Position numbers and translations under genes: made by a program
From: Fischerella sp. PCC 9431
GTDB taxonomy: Bacteria; Cyanobacteriota; Cyanobacteriia; Cyanobacteriales; Nostocaceae
Assembly: GCF_000447295.1 (NCBI RefSeq)
Contig: NZ_KE650771.1
Location: 2,993,988 to 3,057,987 of the forward strand
Direction: 5' to 3'
DNA: 64,000 nucleotides
Shown here: piece by piece, positions 9,209-18,231 of the stretch
How the letters are laid out: each line of letters begins with the position of its first letter
How positions within the stretch are numbered: position 1 is the stretch's first letter
Notes under the pieces: model-generated
Databases searched by the model: none
Told to the model about the DNA's origin: nothing
What the model saw: the letters and a program-made list of their open reading frames with translations, nothing else

Positions 9209-10507
9209 TTAAAGTTGAGACATTACATCTTTCGCTGCTTCTAGCGTTCTGTCAATATCTTCTTGTGTATGAGCAAAAGAAGTAAAGCCAGCTTCAAATT
9301 GTGATGGTGCTAGATAAATACCATGTTCTAACATCCCGCGATGGAAGCGAGCAAATTTAGCCAAATCTGATTTTTTGGCATCTTCGTAGTTATGAACAGG
9401 ACCAGCAGTAAAGAACAGACCAAACATAGCACTGATAGAACCGCCGCAGGCTGGATGACCAGTTTCTTGGGCAATTTGTAACAAACCATTTGCGAGTTTC
9501 TTGGTAATCTGATCTAAGTACTCGTAAGTACCAGCTTTTTGTAGTAACTCCAGGGTCTTAATACCCGCAGTCATAGCCAGAGGATTACCAGACAAAGTTC
9601 CTGCTTGATACATTGGGCCAGCAGGAGCAACCATTGACATGATATCCCGACGACCACCATAAGCTCCGACGGGTAAGCCACCACCGATTACTTTACCCAA
9701 GGTTGTGAGGTCGGGGGTAATACCAAACTTCTCTTGAGCGCCGCCGTAAGCAATGCGGAAGCCTGTCATTACTTCGTCAAATACCAATAAAGCACCGTTT
9801 TCCTGGGTAAGTTCCCGTAACCCTTCTAAAAATCCGGTATCGGGAGGAATAAACCCAGCATTACCCACTACTGGTTCCAATATTACTCCAGCAATTTGGT
9901 CGCGGTTTTCTTCAAATAAAGCTTTCACAGCTTCTAAATCATTGAAAGGTGCAGTTAGGGTACTACTAGTCACTGATTTCGGAACACCAGGGGAATCTGG
10001 TAAACCCAGAGTAGCCACACCTGAACCTGCTTTTACCAGGAACATATCAGCATGACCGTGGTAGCAGCCTTCAAATTTGATGATTTTTTCTCGTCCAGTG
10101 AAAGCCCGCATTAATCGCAACACTGCCATACAAGCTTCAGTACCGGAGTTAACAAATCTTACCATTTCGATGCTAGGAACAGCATCAATTACCATTTCTG
10201 CCAAGACGTTTTCTAGGACGCAAGGCGCACCGAAACTAGTACCTTTTTCCAAAGCTTCATGCAGTGCTGTAATTACCTCTGGGTGAGCATGACCACAAAT
10301 AGCTGGGCCCCAAGTGCCGACATAATCGATGTATTGATTGCCATCAACATCCCAAATGTATGCGCCTTTAACGTGGTCAAATACAATTGGTTGTCCTCCC
10401 ACAGATTTGAAGGCGCGAACTGGGGAATTTACCCCTCCTGGCATCAAGTTTTGAGCCGCCGCGAATATTTCCTGTGATTTTGTTGTTTTAATTGTTGTAT
10501 TAACCAA
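9209..10507 (-). CDS. hemL: Glutamate-1-semialdehyde 2,1-aminomutase
   Basis: This PLP enzyme makes 5-aminolevulinate from glutamate-1-semialdehyde, the C5-pathway entry to heme, chlorophyll and bilins. The 432-aa length is standard. Signatures seen: [12 protein letters not shown] near the N-terminus, [20 protein letters not shown] (Asp that contacts the PLP pyridine N), and [18 protein letters not shown] with the Schiff-base Lys at about 270. It is monocistronic here, with a hairpin downstream. The divergent chaB-like gene starts 108 bases upstream. Confidence 0.97.
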   Translation of the reverse strand: MVNTTIKTTKSQEIFAAAQNLMPGGVNSPVRAFKSVGGQPIVFDHVKGAYIWDVDGNQYIDYVGTWGPAICGHAHPEVITALHEALEKGTSFGAPCVLENVLAEMVIDAVPSIEMVRFVNSGTEACMAVLRLMRAFTGREKIIKFEGCYHGHADMFLVKAGSGVATLGLPDSPGVPKSVTSSTLTAPFNDLEAVKALFEENRDQIAGVILEPVVGNAGFIPPDTGFLEGLRELTQENGALLVFDEVMTGFRIAYGGAQEKFGITPDLTTLGKVIGGGLPVGAYGGRRDIMSMVAPAGPMYQAGTLSGNPLAMTAGIKTLELLQKAGTYEYLDQITKKLANGLLQIAQETGHPACGGSISAMFGLFFTAGPVHNYEDAKKSDLAKFARFHRGMLEHGIYLAPSQFEAGFTSFAHTQEDIDRTLEAAKDVMSQL

Positions 10508-10614
10508 GGTTCTCTCCTCAACAGTGGGATAAATAAAGCTCTATCTTGGGATAGGGGTGAAGTATTCTCAGAACTTCTATCGTATAAAATTACCTGATCC
10601 AGGAAAATAACAAT

Positions 10615-10803
10615 ATGTTATACAAGTCAAATCAAGACTTGCCTGTAGAGATTCGCACTCGCTTATCTGAGGCATACCAAGATATTTACCGAGCAGCTTA
10701 TAATTCGGCAATTCATTGGTATGGTGAAGCTACAAAGGCTCATCAAGTTGCTTTAAGTGCTGTTAAGATGCAGTCTGCTGTGCATAAAAGTTATGTGATC
10801 TAA
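10615..10803 (+). CDS. ChaB-family small protein (62 aa)
   Basis: The sequence MLYKSNQDLPVEIRTRLSEAYQ followed by IYRAAYNSAIHWYG matches the ChaB fold, whose family hallmark is a YKSxxDLPxxVR start and a helical EAxxIYxxAFNxA segment. In E. coli chaB sits next to the cation antiporter chaA, but its function is not settled. Here there is no chaA; it lies between divergent hemL and hisIE, 102 bases before hisIE. Confidence 0.8.
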   Translation: MLYKSNQDLPVEIRTRLSEAYQDIYRAAYNSAIHWYGEATKAHQVALSAVKMQSAVHKSYVI

Positions 10804-10905
10804 GTCTGGATAGAAAAAATCTTCAGACAAAAAAGTGCCAGTTGCCCTCTTTAGAATGGTATCGTGAACCCATGAATCATTCTCGCTTTTTTTGAAGCAC
10901 CTGGT

Positions 10906-11556
10906 ATGTTTTTTTCTGCGAGCAATTCTCAACACCAAGTCATTCCTGTTGATCAAATTCGCTATGACGATCGCGGTCTTGTCCCGGCTATTGTCCAAGA
11001 CTATTTAGATGGTACTGTTTTGATGATGGCGTGGATGAATCGTGAGTCCTTACAAAAAACTTTAGAAACAAGAGAAACTTGGTTTTGGAGTCGTTCCCGT
11101 GAGGAATTATGGCACAAGGGAGAGACTTCTGGTCACATTCAAAAAGTGCAAAGTATTCGTTACGACTGTGATAGTGATGCGCTACTGATTGGAGTTGAAC
11201 AGGTAGGAGATATTGCCTGCCATACTGGTGAGCGCAGTTGTTTTCATCAGGTAGAAGGAAATATCACTCCACCACCTGCGGATACTTTATCACAAGTATT
11301 TACTGTGATTTGCGATCGCCGTGATCAACCCCAAGAAAGTTCATATACATGTAAACTATTGGCTGGTGGTGATAATAAGATTTTGAAAAAAATTGGTGAG
11401 GAAAGCGCAGAGGTCGTCATGGCGTTTAAAGATGATGATCACGATGCGATCGCATCAGAAGTTGCAGATTTGTTCTACCATACCCTTGTCGCTCTTGCCC
11501 ACCATCAAGTTGATTTGAAATCCGTGTATCGCAAGTTACAGGAACGGCGGCGTTAA
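10906..11556 (+). CDS. hisIE: Bifunctional phosphoribosyl-AMP cyclohydrolase / phosphoribosyl-ATP pyrophosphatase
   Basis: Catalyses steps 2 and 3 of histidine synthesis. The 216-aa protein has the HisI domain first (~15-120), with zinc/magnesium motifs [10 protein letters not shown] and CHTGERSCF and the conserved WMNRESL and TWFWSRSR segments. The HisE domain (~125-216) carries [16 protein letters not shown] and [11 protein letters not shown]. Both domains look intact. The IS982-like element begins 53 bases after the stop but does not touch the gene. Confidence 0.96.
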   Translation: MFFSASNSQHQVIPVDQIRYDDRGLVPAIVQDYLDGTVLMMAWMNRESLQKTLETRETWFWSRSREELWHKGETSGHIQKVQSIRYDCDSDALLIGVEQVGDIACHTGERSCFHQVEGNITPPPADTLSQVFTVICDRRDQPQESSYTCKLLAGGDNKILKKIGEESAEVVMAFKDDDHDAIASEVADLFYHTLVALAHHQVDLKSVYRKLQERRR

Positions 11557-11608
11557 TATTTCTGTACATATACGCTGATGAACATTTCGTTTAACCAAAA
11601 ATAAATTA

Positions 11609-12608
11609 ACGCCTAATGTGAATTAAAGAGGTTGAGATTGGAAAGTGAGAACATTAATGCCAAAACGTCGGCGAAGCAATAAACGTAGTGTGTGAGATGC
11701 AATCTTGGCAGCAATATGTACACAAAAACCATCAACAGTTTTGTTGAGTAGGCGTTCGGGATTACGGCCAGTGTTTTGAATTTCGTGAAAAACGCCTTCT
11801 ACACGTTGGCGAACACGACTAATAAAACGTTTCAAGGGATGAGAATGTTGAAGATGTTGGTTATCGCGTGTGAGAGTCCAGATCCGATTACCAGTGCGGC
11901 GAGCGATCGGCAATTGCCAATCGGCAGAGATAAATCCCAAGGCTCGCGTAAATATCACTACACTTAACAGTCTCTAAAACACCCTCAGCAGCAATTCTCT
12001 CATCTGTGTTAGCTGGTACAATGTCGTAAGAAATGGGAATTCCATTCCACGTTGACAGCATAACTAGCTTGTAGCCAAAATAACGCATATCCCTGGCAGC
12101 ACACCAACCAGAGGCAGCGTTTCCGGCAAAGTCACTATATCGCTTGTCACGCTTGAGTCCTAATACTGGTAATGGTTTAGTGTCAAGAATGAAATATTTT
12201 TCACTTTCCCCAACCAATTGCTCTACCCAACTGCGACGTAATTTTTCTAACATTCCATCTAATTTGCGTAACCGACGATTAAATTGACTTTGGTCAAGTA
12301 AATTTGGAAACCATTCAAAGTAATTACCTCGGATAAAACCCAGAAACTGTGTTTCTCCTGGAAATGGTAGATAATCCATGACTAGTGCCAGTGTCATGAT
12401 TTCACTATCGCTCATACTTGCTTTCACTCCTGGCTTTAGGAGAGTTGTATTTTTTACTTGCTTTTGATACCAATCATCTACTACTACAAAGATTGTCGTT
12501 AATAGTGTTCCAAAGTCTATGCTATTCATGGGGGGAGTCTGAAGTGAAAAGCTGGTAACTTTCATCTTCTTACTTCTCCCGCTTTTTTTTCTAATTCACA
12601 TTAGGCGT
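11609..12608 (-). mobile_element. IS982-like insertion sequence, 1000 bp, inactivated
   Basis: A 17-bp perfect terminal inverted repeat bounds the element: ACGCCTAATGTGAATTA at 11609-11625 and its complement at 12592-12608. It spans exactly 1000 bp, typical of IS982-family size, and encodes one transposase on the minus strand that is split by a frameshift. I see no clear target-site duplication (flanks ATAAATTA and AATTTTGA), so one end may have decayed. Confidence 0.85.
11623..12565 (-). pseudogene. IS982-family transposase, frameshifted
   Basis: The N-terminal 225-codon piece (11888-12565) includes the N-terminal helical region and the first catalytic Asp in YFILDTKPLPV. The frame then shifts by one base at about 11939-11950, and the rest (LGFISADWQ ... 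VFHEIQNTGRNPERLLNKT ... TLRLLLRRRFGINV) continues in the next frame to 11623. The shift falls where IS982 transposases carry their second catalytic Asp (D-x-GFIS), read here as ASLG. IS982 elements normally have a single unshifted ORF, so this is most likely a dead copy. Confidence 0.8.
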
Positions 12609-13130
12609 AATTTTGAACTTTGAATATGTACGGGTGTAACGGTGGTGAAAATCCTTACGCCTAATTTTGCTTGTGAACTATTACCAAAAACTAATCAATT
12701 CAATAAGCTAATCTAATCTTTTTGTAATTCTTATTATTCTGGGAAATTTTCCTCATTGATTCCACAGGGTTTCCACAGGCTATTTTTTAGTTTTCCACAG
12801 ATACACTACGATGGCATCGGCTTTTGATCCTTGAGGTGGGGATTGTTTGTTCACAACTATCAGAGATATTTAAGACTGAGTTTAAGTTAAGAAACATTAC
12901 AAAAAATGTTCAAAAGACCTATACTTTCGTAATTATGTATTTTTCATAAACTGATTCGTAATATTTCGCAGCATTGACAACCCCACCCCCTTTTGACGCA
13001 AAATGATGCGGCTTACCTTTTTAGTCTGCTCTGTTGGCAGCAAAAGAAAGGCACTACACACTCTCATCCTGCGGCTATAACTCAAAGCAAGTTTTCCTAG
13101 TCAAAGGACAGCGCCAAGGAGAAAAACCTC
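12609..13130. other. Gene-free stretch between the IS and the DUF2811 gene
   Basis: It contains a second TTACGCCTAAT motif at 12655-12665, the DnaA-box-like cluster at 12759-12799, and the leader of the DUF2811 gene with an AAGGAG ribosome-binding site about 10 bases before its ATG. No ORF with coding character is visible. Confidence 0.6.
12759..12799 (+). promoter_or_regulatory. Cluster of three DnaA-box-like sites
   Basis: Three same-strand copies of a TTCCACA core occur within 41 bases: ATTCCACA at 12759-12766, GTTTCCACA at 12769-12777 and TTTTCCACA at 12791-12799. The last is identical to the form usually given for cyanobacterial DnaA boxes. A looser TTGTTCACA follows near 12847-12855. 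Neither dnaA nor dnaN is in the window, so this could be an origin element, a DnaA-titrating site or coincidence. Confidence 0.4.
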
Positions 13131-13328
13131 ATGAATACAACTGTTAGCATCTTTACAGAAATTCCAGAAACACTGCACGAATCTCTCAAAATCTACTTAG
13201 AAAAGCATCCCGATTGGGATCAAAACCGGGTCTTAACGGCGGCGCTGTCATTGTTCTTACTCCAAAATGGAGATAGCGATCGTCGTGCTGCTCGTGTATA
13301 CTTGGAAACTTTATTTCAACAGTGCTAA
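13131..13328 (+). CDS. DUF2811 small protein (65 aa)
   Basis: A short cyanobacterial protein: MNTTVSIFTEIPETLHESL, then HPDWDQNRVLTAALSLFLLQ. The pattern of a beta-strand followed by two helices resembles a ribbon-helix-helix or CopG-type unit, and the family is annotated DUF2811 from memory. The ATG is preceded by GCCAAGGAGAAAAACCTC, a good ribosome-binding site. The function is unknown. Confidence 0.8.
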   Translation: MNTTVSIFTEIPETLHESLKIYLEKHPDWDQNRVLTAALSLFLLQNGDSDRRAARVYLETLFQQC

Positions 13329-13424
13329 GTGTTAATACTGCATACTATATTATGCCGCAAAGCTAATTTAGTAGACATCCTGGTCATGGGTGTTTCGATG
13401 AGTAGTGCTATTAACGTAGACTAC

Positions 13425-13536
13425 TGGACTGACACAGCTAAAATGTTGCATTAGATTTTTGAATTATTCACGATTCATTGATATAAATCAATGTTTTCAT
13501 GTTTTCCTAATGCACAAATTTAGCTGTGTCAGTCCA
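13425..13536. mobile_element. 112-bp MITE with ~30-bp terminal inverted repeats and CTAC target duplication
   Basis: The left end TGGACTGACACAGCTAAA and the right end TTTAGCTGTGTCAGTCCA are inverted copies. The match extends to about 30 bp (through GCATTAG) with three mismatches. The element is flanked on both sides by CTAC (13421-13424 and 13537-13540), a 4-bp target-site duplication. No protein is encoded, so it would need a transposase in trans. The parent IS family is not identified. Confidence 0.75.
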
Positions 13537-13599
13537 CTACGTTCTAAAGCATCACATTCAACACTTACAGTCATTAGAGCAGAAAGTCCATGAGAAAGA

Positions 13600-13650
13600 G
13601 GAACGTAGTTCCTAATTCCGTCCTTTAGGCATGGGATGAAGTGTCAATAT
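13600..13650 (+). mobile_element. IS200/IS605-like right-end (omegaRNA-type hairpin) remnant
   Basis: The segment with CCGTCCTTTAGGCATGG folds into a stem (CCGTCC with GGCATGG, one bulge) around TTTA and is followed by GATGAAGTGTCAA. This resembles the CGTCCTTTAGGGCGTGG-type hairpin at the right ends of cyanobacterial IS605/tnpB elements. No tnpA or tnpB sequence lies beside it, so it would be a leftover end. The identification rests on remembered sequence similarity. Confidence 0.4.
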
Positions 13651-13919
13651 CCTAAGTATCAAATTTTCGTGAACATGAAGCGGCCATTGGTTTAGGGTAA
13701 GCATCAAAACCAAAATCAAGCAAAATTCTATGACATTTCGAGTAGTTGCTTTCGGTCGCGCAACTACTGATATTCAAAATGGAATGTAAGCAAAACTAAT
13801 TTTCGCGAACTTTTTGATTAAGCTTTGTAAATATCAGTAAATTTAAGTGCGGATTACAAAATATCACCAACCGTACTTAGATATAGTTATCTACCGAAAT
13901 TGACATACATTAAATTATC

Positions 13920-13937
13920 GAGCGGCACAAGCCGCTC
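13920..13937. terminator. GC-rich hairpin downstream of the response regulator
   Basis: GAGCGGC-ACAA-GCCGCTC, a perfect 7-bp stem with a 4-base loop, lies 83 bases past the response-regulator stop. Only weakly T-rich sequence follows on either strand, so its role as a terminator is uncertain. Confidence 0.35.
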
Positions 13938-14019
13938 AAAGTTTGTATTTGCCTGTGTCATTTGTCCTTTGTTGGTTATTGGTTGTTATTACTAACAACT
14001 AATGACCATTGACCATTGA

Positions 14020-14739
14020 CTACTGTGGTTTATCTGGCTGCTGAGATTGAGGAGGACATTCAAATTTGTAGCCAACACCACGTACAGTCTGAATTAACGC
14101 TGGTTGGCTAGCATCAACTTCTATTTTCTTACGAATTTGACCTATGTGTACATCCACAACCCGTTGATCGCCGACGTATTCATAATCCCAAACTTCTTGA
14201 ATTAGTTCAGCTCTTCGCCAAACTCGACCTGGATGACTAGCCAAAAAATGCAACAAGTCAAACTCTAAGGCGGTTAGAGGTACTGGTTCATGGTTGAGTG
14301 TCACCTCTCGCCGCACCGGATCGATCATCAACTTTTCAAAGATCAGACGTTTCTGTTCTGCTGTAGTTACAACACGTTGACGGCGCAAAATAGCTGCAAC
14401 TCTGACTTCAAGTTCTCCCAAACCAAATGGTTTAGTGAGATAGTCATCAGCACCTTTAGAAAAGCCGCGAATCTTGTCAGCTTCATCTGCACGGCTGGTT
14501 AACATCAAGACAAAAACACCATTGCGGCTTTGCATTTCTTGACAAAGGTTGAAGCCGATCACATCTGGTAGATTAACATCTAAAATGACCAAATCTGGAT
14601 TAAATTGCTCAAATAGAGCTAGAGCAGTCTTACCATCTTCAGCAGCCTCCACCTGATAGTTCTGCTTCATCAAAAAGCGTTGGATTAAGTTCCGTACCGC
14701 AGGGTCGTCATCAACTACAAGAATCTTGGCGGGAGCCAT
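14020..14739 (-). CDS. OmpR/PhoB-family response regulator
   Basis: A two-component regulator. The receiver domain (~5-118) has the acidic pair in ILVVDDDPAVR, the phospho-Asp in LVILDVNLPD, the switch Thr in LMLTSR and Lys in YLTKPFG. The winged-helix DNA-binding domain (~140-230) has LTALEFDLLHFLASHPG, RRAELIQEVW and RVVDVHIGQIRKKI. The start is set at MAPAKILVV (14739); an ATG two codons earlier (14745) and one at 14799 are also in frame, but the extra residues before 14745 do not look like receiver sequence. The partner kinase is not adjacent. It is not the RpaA or RpaB sequence as I recall them, so no symbol is given. Confidence 0.9.
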   Translation of the reverse strand: MAPAKILVVDDDPAVRNLIQRFLMKQNYQVEAAEDGKTALALFEQFNPDLVILDVNLPDVIGFNLCQEMQSRNGVFVLMLTSRADEADKIRGFSKGADDYLTKPFGLGELEVRVAAILRRQRVVTTAEQKRLIFEKLMIDPVRREVTLNHEPVPLTALEFDLLHFLASHPGRVWRRAELIQEVWDYEYVGDQRVVDVHIGQIRKKIEVDASQPALIQTVRGVGYKFECPPQSQQPDKPQ

Positions 14740-14799
14740 GACCATCACTTTGCACAAAAATTTATTAGGATAAACATACAGGTTGCGTGAAAAACGCAT

Positions 14800-15428
14800 T
14801 TCCTGCTGAGGACAAAATAAAATCTACAAGGTTAAGGCATAAATTTCCTGAATTACCCAAATTATTAGTTTAATCAGGATTTTCGACTACAAGAGTCCAA
14901 ACTTTATTATCATGCCACCCTGAACTGTTTTAGGCTAATAGTTGTTAACCTTGTTTGTAATAATGTAGATGCTCTCACCTTAGCCGCAAATATAAGTAAA
15001 CTAAGATACTGTTTTATCTTGATTACTTAGTAATTTCAACTTATTAATTTTAAATCTATATGCGGCTTTATGGTAAAAGGGAAGGTAAGGCTTCCTAATG
15101 AAAACTTAATCAAGGTACACTCAACAGCCAAATTGGAAATGAAAAAAGTATTTTTTTCATAAAAGAAAGGCTTGTAGGTATTTTTAACTTAAATTCTAGA
15201 GTAGAGCTAGAATTTGTTAACGACATGAGGGGATACACGGAGTTATCACAATATGTTAAAGTGTCTATAGTTAAAACTACCAGGTCGATTCTGCTTACAA
15301 GTGTTACGATCCAGGTATGATATATAATAAATCGACCGAGACATTGGTTTCGACCGACATAAAATCTCAAGTTATTTTTCTGTAAATTAAAGATTGCTGC
15401 CGAGTAAGGCTAAAGTTATAAACTCACC
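14800..15428. other. Divergent intergenic region
   Basis: A 629-base AT-rich gap between the divergent response-regulator and CPP1-like genes. A weak 86-codon reading frame on the minus strand (15110-15370) has no start context or recognisable domain. I see no RNA gene or repeat. Confidence 0.5.
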
Positions 15429-16058
15429 ATGAGCGAGCAAAGTCCCTACGAAAAACTTGGGGTATCTGAAGAAGCTAGCTTCGATGAAATTCAAGATGTT
15501 CGTAATCGCCTCTTGCAGCAACATAGCGGCGACAGCAAGCGTCTAGAAGTCATCGAAACAGCTTACGATGCGATTTTGATGGATCGCTTGCGGATGCGCC
15601 AAGAAGGAAAGATTAAAGTACCAGAACGTATCCGATTTCCAGAACGTCTTGTCCAAGCGCCTCCTAAAGAAACACCCGCGCCTCGTGAAAAGTCGCCTGT
15701 TTGGCTGCAAAATTTTCTCGATAAGCCAACACCAGCAGATGTGATTCTACCTGGTGCTTGGTATCTGGGCTTAACTGCCATCAGTGTGTTTTACCCAGGT
15801 GGAGGCGATCAAGTTTTACAGATGGCGTTAGTAGTTGGTGTAGGTATTAGTATTTACTTCATCAATCGGAAAGAAGGTAAATTTGGTCGAGCAGTTTTAT
15901 TTATTTTAGTTGGTCTGATTACCGGTTTAATTGCTGGAGGAATGATTGCTAATTTGGTATTGCCACAAATACAGCAATTTGTTAGTTTGACACCAAATCA
16001 GTTCTCTACGGTGGTAACTTTTGTTTTATTGTGGTTGATTAGTAGTTTCCTTAAGTAA
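15429..16058 (+). CDS. CPP1-like (DUF3353) J-like membrane protein
   Basis: This 209-aa protein has an N-terminal J-like domain (SPYEKLGVSEEASFDEIQ, ~4-60) lacking the HPD tripeptide of true DnaJ proteins. A Pro-rich linker (~75-100) and three to four hydrophobic segments (~105-205) follow. This is the layout of plant CPP1, a chaperone-like partner of protochlorophyllide oxidoreductase, and its cyanobacterial relatives. The likely location is the thylakoid or plasma membrane. It is monocistronic. Confidence 0.85.
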   Translation: MSEQSPYEKLGVSEEASFDEIQDVRNRLLQQHSGDSKRLEVIETAYDAILMDRLRMRQEGKIKVPERIRFPERLVQAPPKETPAPREKSPVWLQNFLDKPTPADVILPGAWYLGLTAISVFYPGGGDQVLQMALVVGVGISIYFINRKEGKFGRAVLFILVGLITGLIAGGMIANLVLPQIQQFVSLTPNQFSTVVTFVLLWLISSFLK

Positions 16059-16136
16059 TTACCTGAAAAAGGGAAAAGGAGAATGATCAAATGGTGATCA
16101 CAAAACTCCTTTAACCTTTACCCAATTAATTACCAA

Positions 16137-16841
16137 TTATCTAGTTCCAGTGGGTTGTAAAGCTTTTTCTAAAACTAAATCAACAGCTGAACTAAAGTTA
16201 TTAACAATGAAATCTGGCTGATAAAATTCCAGTTGGGCGCGATCGCGGATACCACTTTCTACAGCAATTGCCTTGATACCATGCTTTTTAGCAGCAGTGA
16301 TATCAGCTTCTGTATCTCCTACCATCCATGTATCTGTAGCGGTTGGTAGTTCTTTTAATGCTCGCGCCATTAATAAGGGTTTATCATCAATGTCACGGGT
16401 TTTTACGTAATCATTACTCAGACAATAACGGCGATTCTCCGGGAAAAACTTACTTAAATCATACTGTTGGAAAGCATAATTTAGCTCTCTGACTCGGCGC
16501 ATAGTCATAACTGCTAAATCAACGCCAGCTTCTTGAAGTTTTAACAAAGTATCTACAGCACCAACCGCGAGACAATCATACTGGAAATAAGGTTGTGTAT
16601 GTACTGTATTTCGCCGCAGCTTGGAAAACTCTTGTGCTTGTAACTCATCTAAACCAGAAGTCATAGCGATTTGGGTTTCGTTGATGCGTGATCGCTTCAT
16701 TTGCCAAAATTCTGCTTTTGAAAGTTCTCGCACTGGCTGAGATGGACGGCGAATTTCTTGTAAGCAAAACTGATACACACGGTAGTATCGTTCTGAAACA
16801 TCCATAATTGGGCCGTCAAAGTCTGTAATAAGTCTTAACAT
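16137..16841 (-). CDS. HAD-superfamily hydrolase
   Basis: This 234-aa phosphatase-like protein has HAD motif I as LITDFDGPIMD (nucleophile Asp8 and Asp10), motif II in LAVMTMRR, a motif III Lys (KTRDIDDKP region) and motif IV as MVGDTEADITAAKKHG. This places it with the gph/PpaX-like group having a helical cap. The substrate cannot be told from the sequence. It converges on the CPP1-like gene across 78 bases that hold a loose hairpin (AAAAGGAG / CTCCTTT). Confidence 0.85.
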   Translation of the reverse strand: MLRLITDFDGPIMDVSERYYRVYQFCLQEIRRPSQPVRELSKAEFWQMKRSRINETQIAMTSGLDELQAQEFSKLRRNTVHTQPYFQYDCLAVGAVDTLLKLQEAGVDLAVMTMRRVRELNYAFQQYDLSKFFPENRRYCLSNDYVKTRDIDDKPLLMARALKELPTATDTWMVGDTEADITAAKKHGIKAIAVESGIRDRAQLEFYQPDFIVNNFSSAVDLVLEKALQPTGTR

Positions 16842-16950
16842 TTTGTTAAAAAAATAATACTTAAATTTACTTTTACACTAGCTCAGATCTAACCGTGTTT
16901 AAGTTTTAAATATTTGATGAATGAGTTTTGGATTACTAATCAGACACTTC

Positions 16951-18069
16951 CTAACAAGCGCCCCGTTTCATTTGTTCTCGTTCTATAGCTTCAAATAAAG
17001 CTTGAAAATTACCTTCACCGAAACCTTGAGCTTGGCGACGACGTTCTATAAATTCAAAGAAAAAAGTTGGTTGTCCAAAGATAGGCTGAGTGAAAATTTG
17101 TAGGAGTAAAGCATGGGGAGTCTGTGGGTTCCAGTCCACCAAAATTTCTTGTTGAGCGATCGCCTCTAATTCCTCACTAGTCAGGGGAAGTTCTGGACGT
17201 TCCTTGAGTTGGGAGTAATAAGTTTGCGGAACTGGAAGCAAAGATAAACCACAAGCACGAAATTGAGCGATCGCACTCACAATATTTACAGTGCGTAAAG
17301 CAAGATGTTGAATTCCTGGTCCTTGATTGACATTGAGAAATTCCTGAATTTGGGAATTCGCTGAAGTTGGCTCGTTAATGGGTAATTGTACATTGCCACA
17401 GCGAGAAACCATCACTTGGCTGGACAAAGACGAGCGATCAGTTTGAATTTTAAATGTCTGCTGGGGTTGAAAATCAAGAATTTTTTCATACCACGTTACT
17501 GCACGCTCTAGATCACCCACTGCGACATTGAGGACAATATGATCTATGGCGGTGATTGAAGAGGACACAGGGAAGTGAAGACGCGGGGACACGGAGAATA
17601 ATGCTTCGCTATTCTCTATGTCTTCCGAAACTGCATGAGTTAAAGAACCTCTTTCAATCAACGTATGTGTCACAGAACCCCAAGCAGCTATTTTGCTCCA
17701 CTTAATGTATCTGTTTCCTTGTTGATGATATTCGATAGGTTGTAAAACTTTAGCACCGTATGCTTGAGCGCGAGCGATCGCTGCTTCTACATCTTCAATA
17801 GCAAAAGCAATATCCGCCACACCGGGGGGATGTTGACAGAGAAAATCTGCCACTGGACTGATAGGTAATAGTGGTGAAGATAACAAAAAACAAACAGAAC
17901 CACTTTTGACTGCTTCTGTACAGGTGTGAAAACTACTCTCGTTGTCTATATGTACAAAGGGGGTTAAGAGTGTCGAACTTTCAACGGTTTGAAAACCAAG
18001 ATGACTGACAAACCAATCACGCCAAGCTTTGGCATCTTCCACGTAAAAGTGAACCCAATTAATTTTCAT
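16951..18069 (-). CDS. hppD: 4-hydroxyphenylpyruvate dioxygenase
   Basis: Converts 4-hydroxyphenylpyruvate to homogentisate, which cyanobacteria use for tocopherol synthesis. The 372-aa protein has two vicinal-oxygen-chelate domains. The Fe(II) facial-triad positions appear in the C-terminal domain as IDHIVLNV, GIQHLALRT and FFFEFIERR. The C-terminal half also keeps family features such as NEPTSANSQIQEFL. A VOC-family protein of other specificity is unlikely given length and triad spacing. Confidence 0.9.
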   Translation of the reverse strand: MKINWVHFYVEDAKAWRDWFVSHLGFQTVESSTLLTPFVHIDNESSFHTCTEAVKSGSVCFLLSSPLLPISPVADFLCQHPPGVADIAFAIEDVEAAIARAQAYGAKVLQPIEYHQQGNRYIKWSKIAAWGSVTHTLIERGSLTHAVSEDIENSEALFSVSPRLHFPVSSSITAIDHIVLNVAVGDLERAVTWYEKILDFQPQQTFKIQTDRSSLSSQVMVSRCGNVQLPINEPTSANSQIQEFLNVNQGPGIQHLALRTVNIVSAIAQFRACGLSLLPVPQTYYSQLKERPELPLTSEELEAIAQQEILVDWNPQTPHALLLQIFTQPIFGQPTFFFEFIERRRQAQGFGEGNFQALFEAIEREQMKRGAC

Positions 18070-18205
18070 ATGGTAGGAGAATCCAGCACAACAGCCTATC
18101 TGTCTCGTTATTTTGCCTTTTTTGCTGAATTTTCAAGTCATTCCTAAGCAATAAATTAGTTATTGAATAGAAATCAGTAATCAGTTAACACTTAGTAATT
18201 AAATT

Positions 18206-18231
18206 TGATAACTGATAACTGATAACTGATA
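18206..18231. repeat. STRR: 7-bp repeat (AACTGAT)n
   Basis: Three to four tandem copies of AACTGAT just past the CbiQ-type permease stop. Heptanucleotide repeats of this kind are common in heterocystous cyanobacteria. Confidence 0.8.

Larger units (their letters stand above)
13329..14019. other. Gene-free stretch holding mobile-element debris
   Basis: No convincing ORF. It holds the MITE at 13425-13536, the IS605-like end remnant at about 13600-13650, and a GAGCGGC/GCCGCTC hairpin at 13920-13937 just beyond the response-regulator stop. Confidence 0.7.

Noticed and set aside
12601-12670. Nested second IS end (TTACGCCTAAT at 12655)
   Set aside because: Only 11 bases match and there is no partner end or duplication; probably chance.
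15110-15370. Minus-strand 86-codon ORF in the gap before the CPP1-like gene
   Set aside because: No start context or domain; lies in an AT-rich divergent promoter region.
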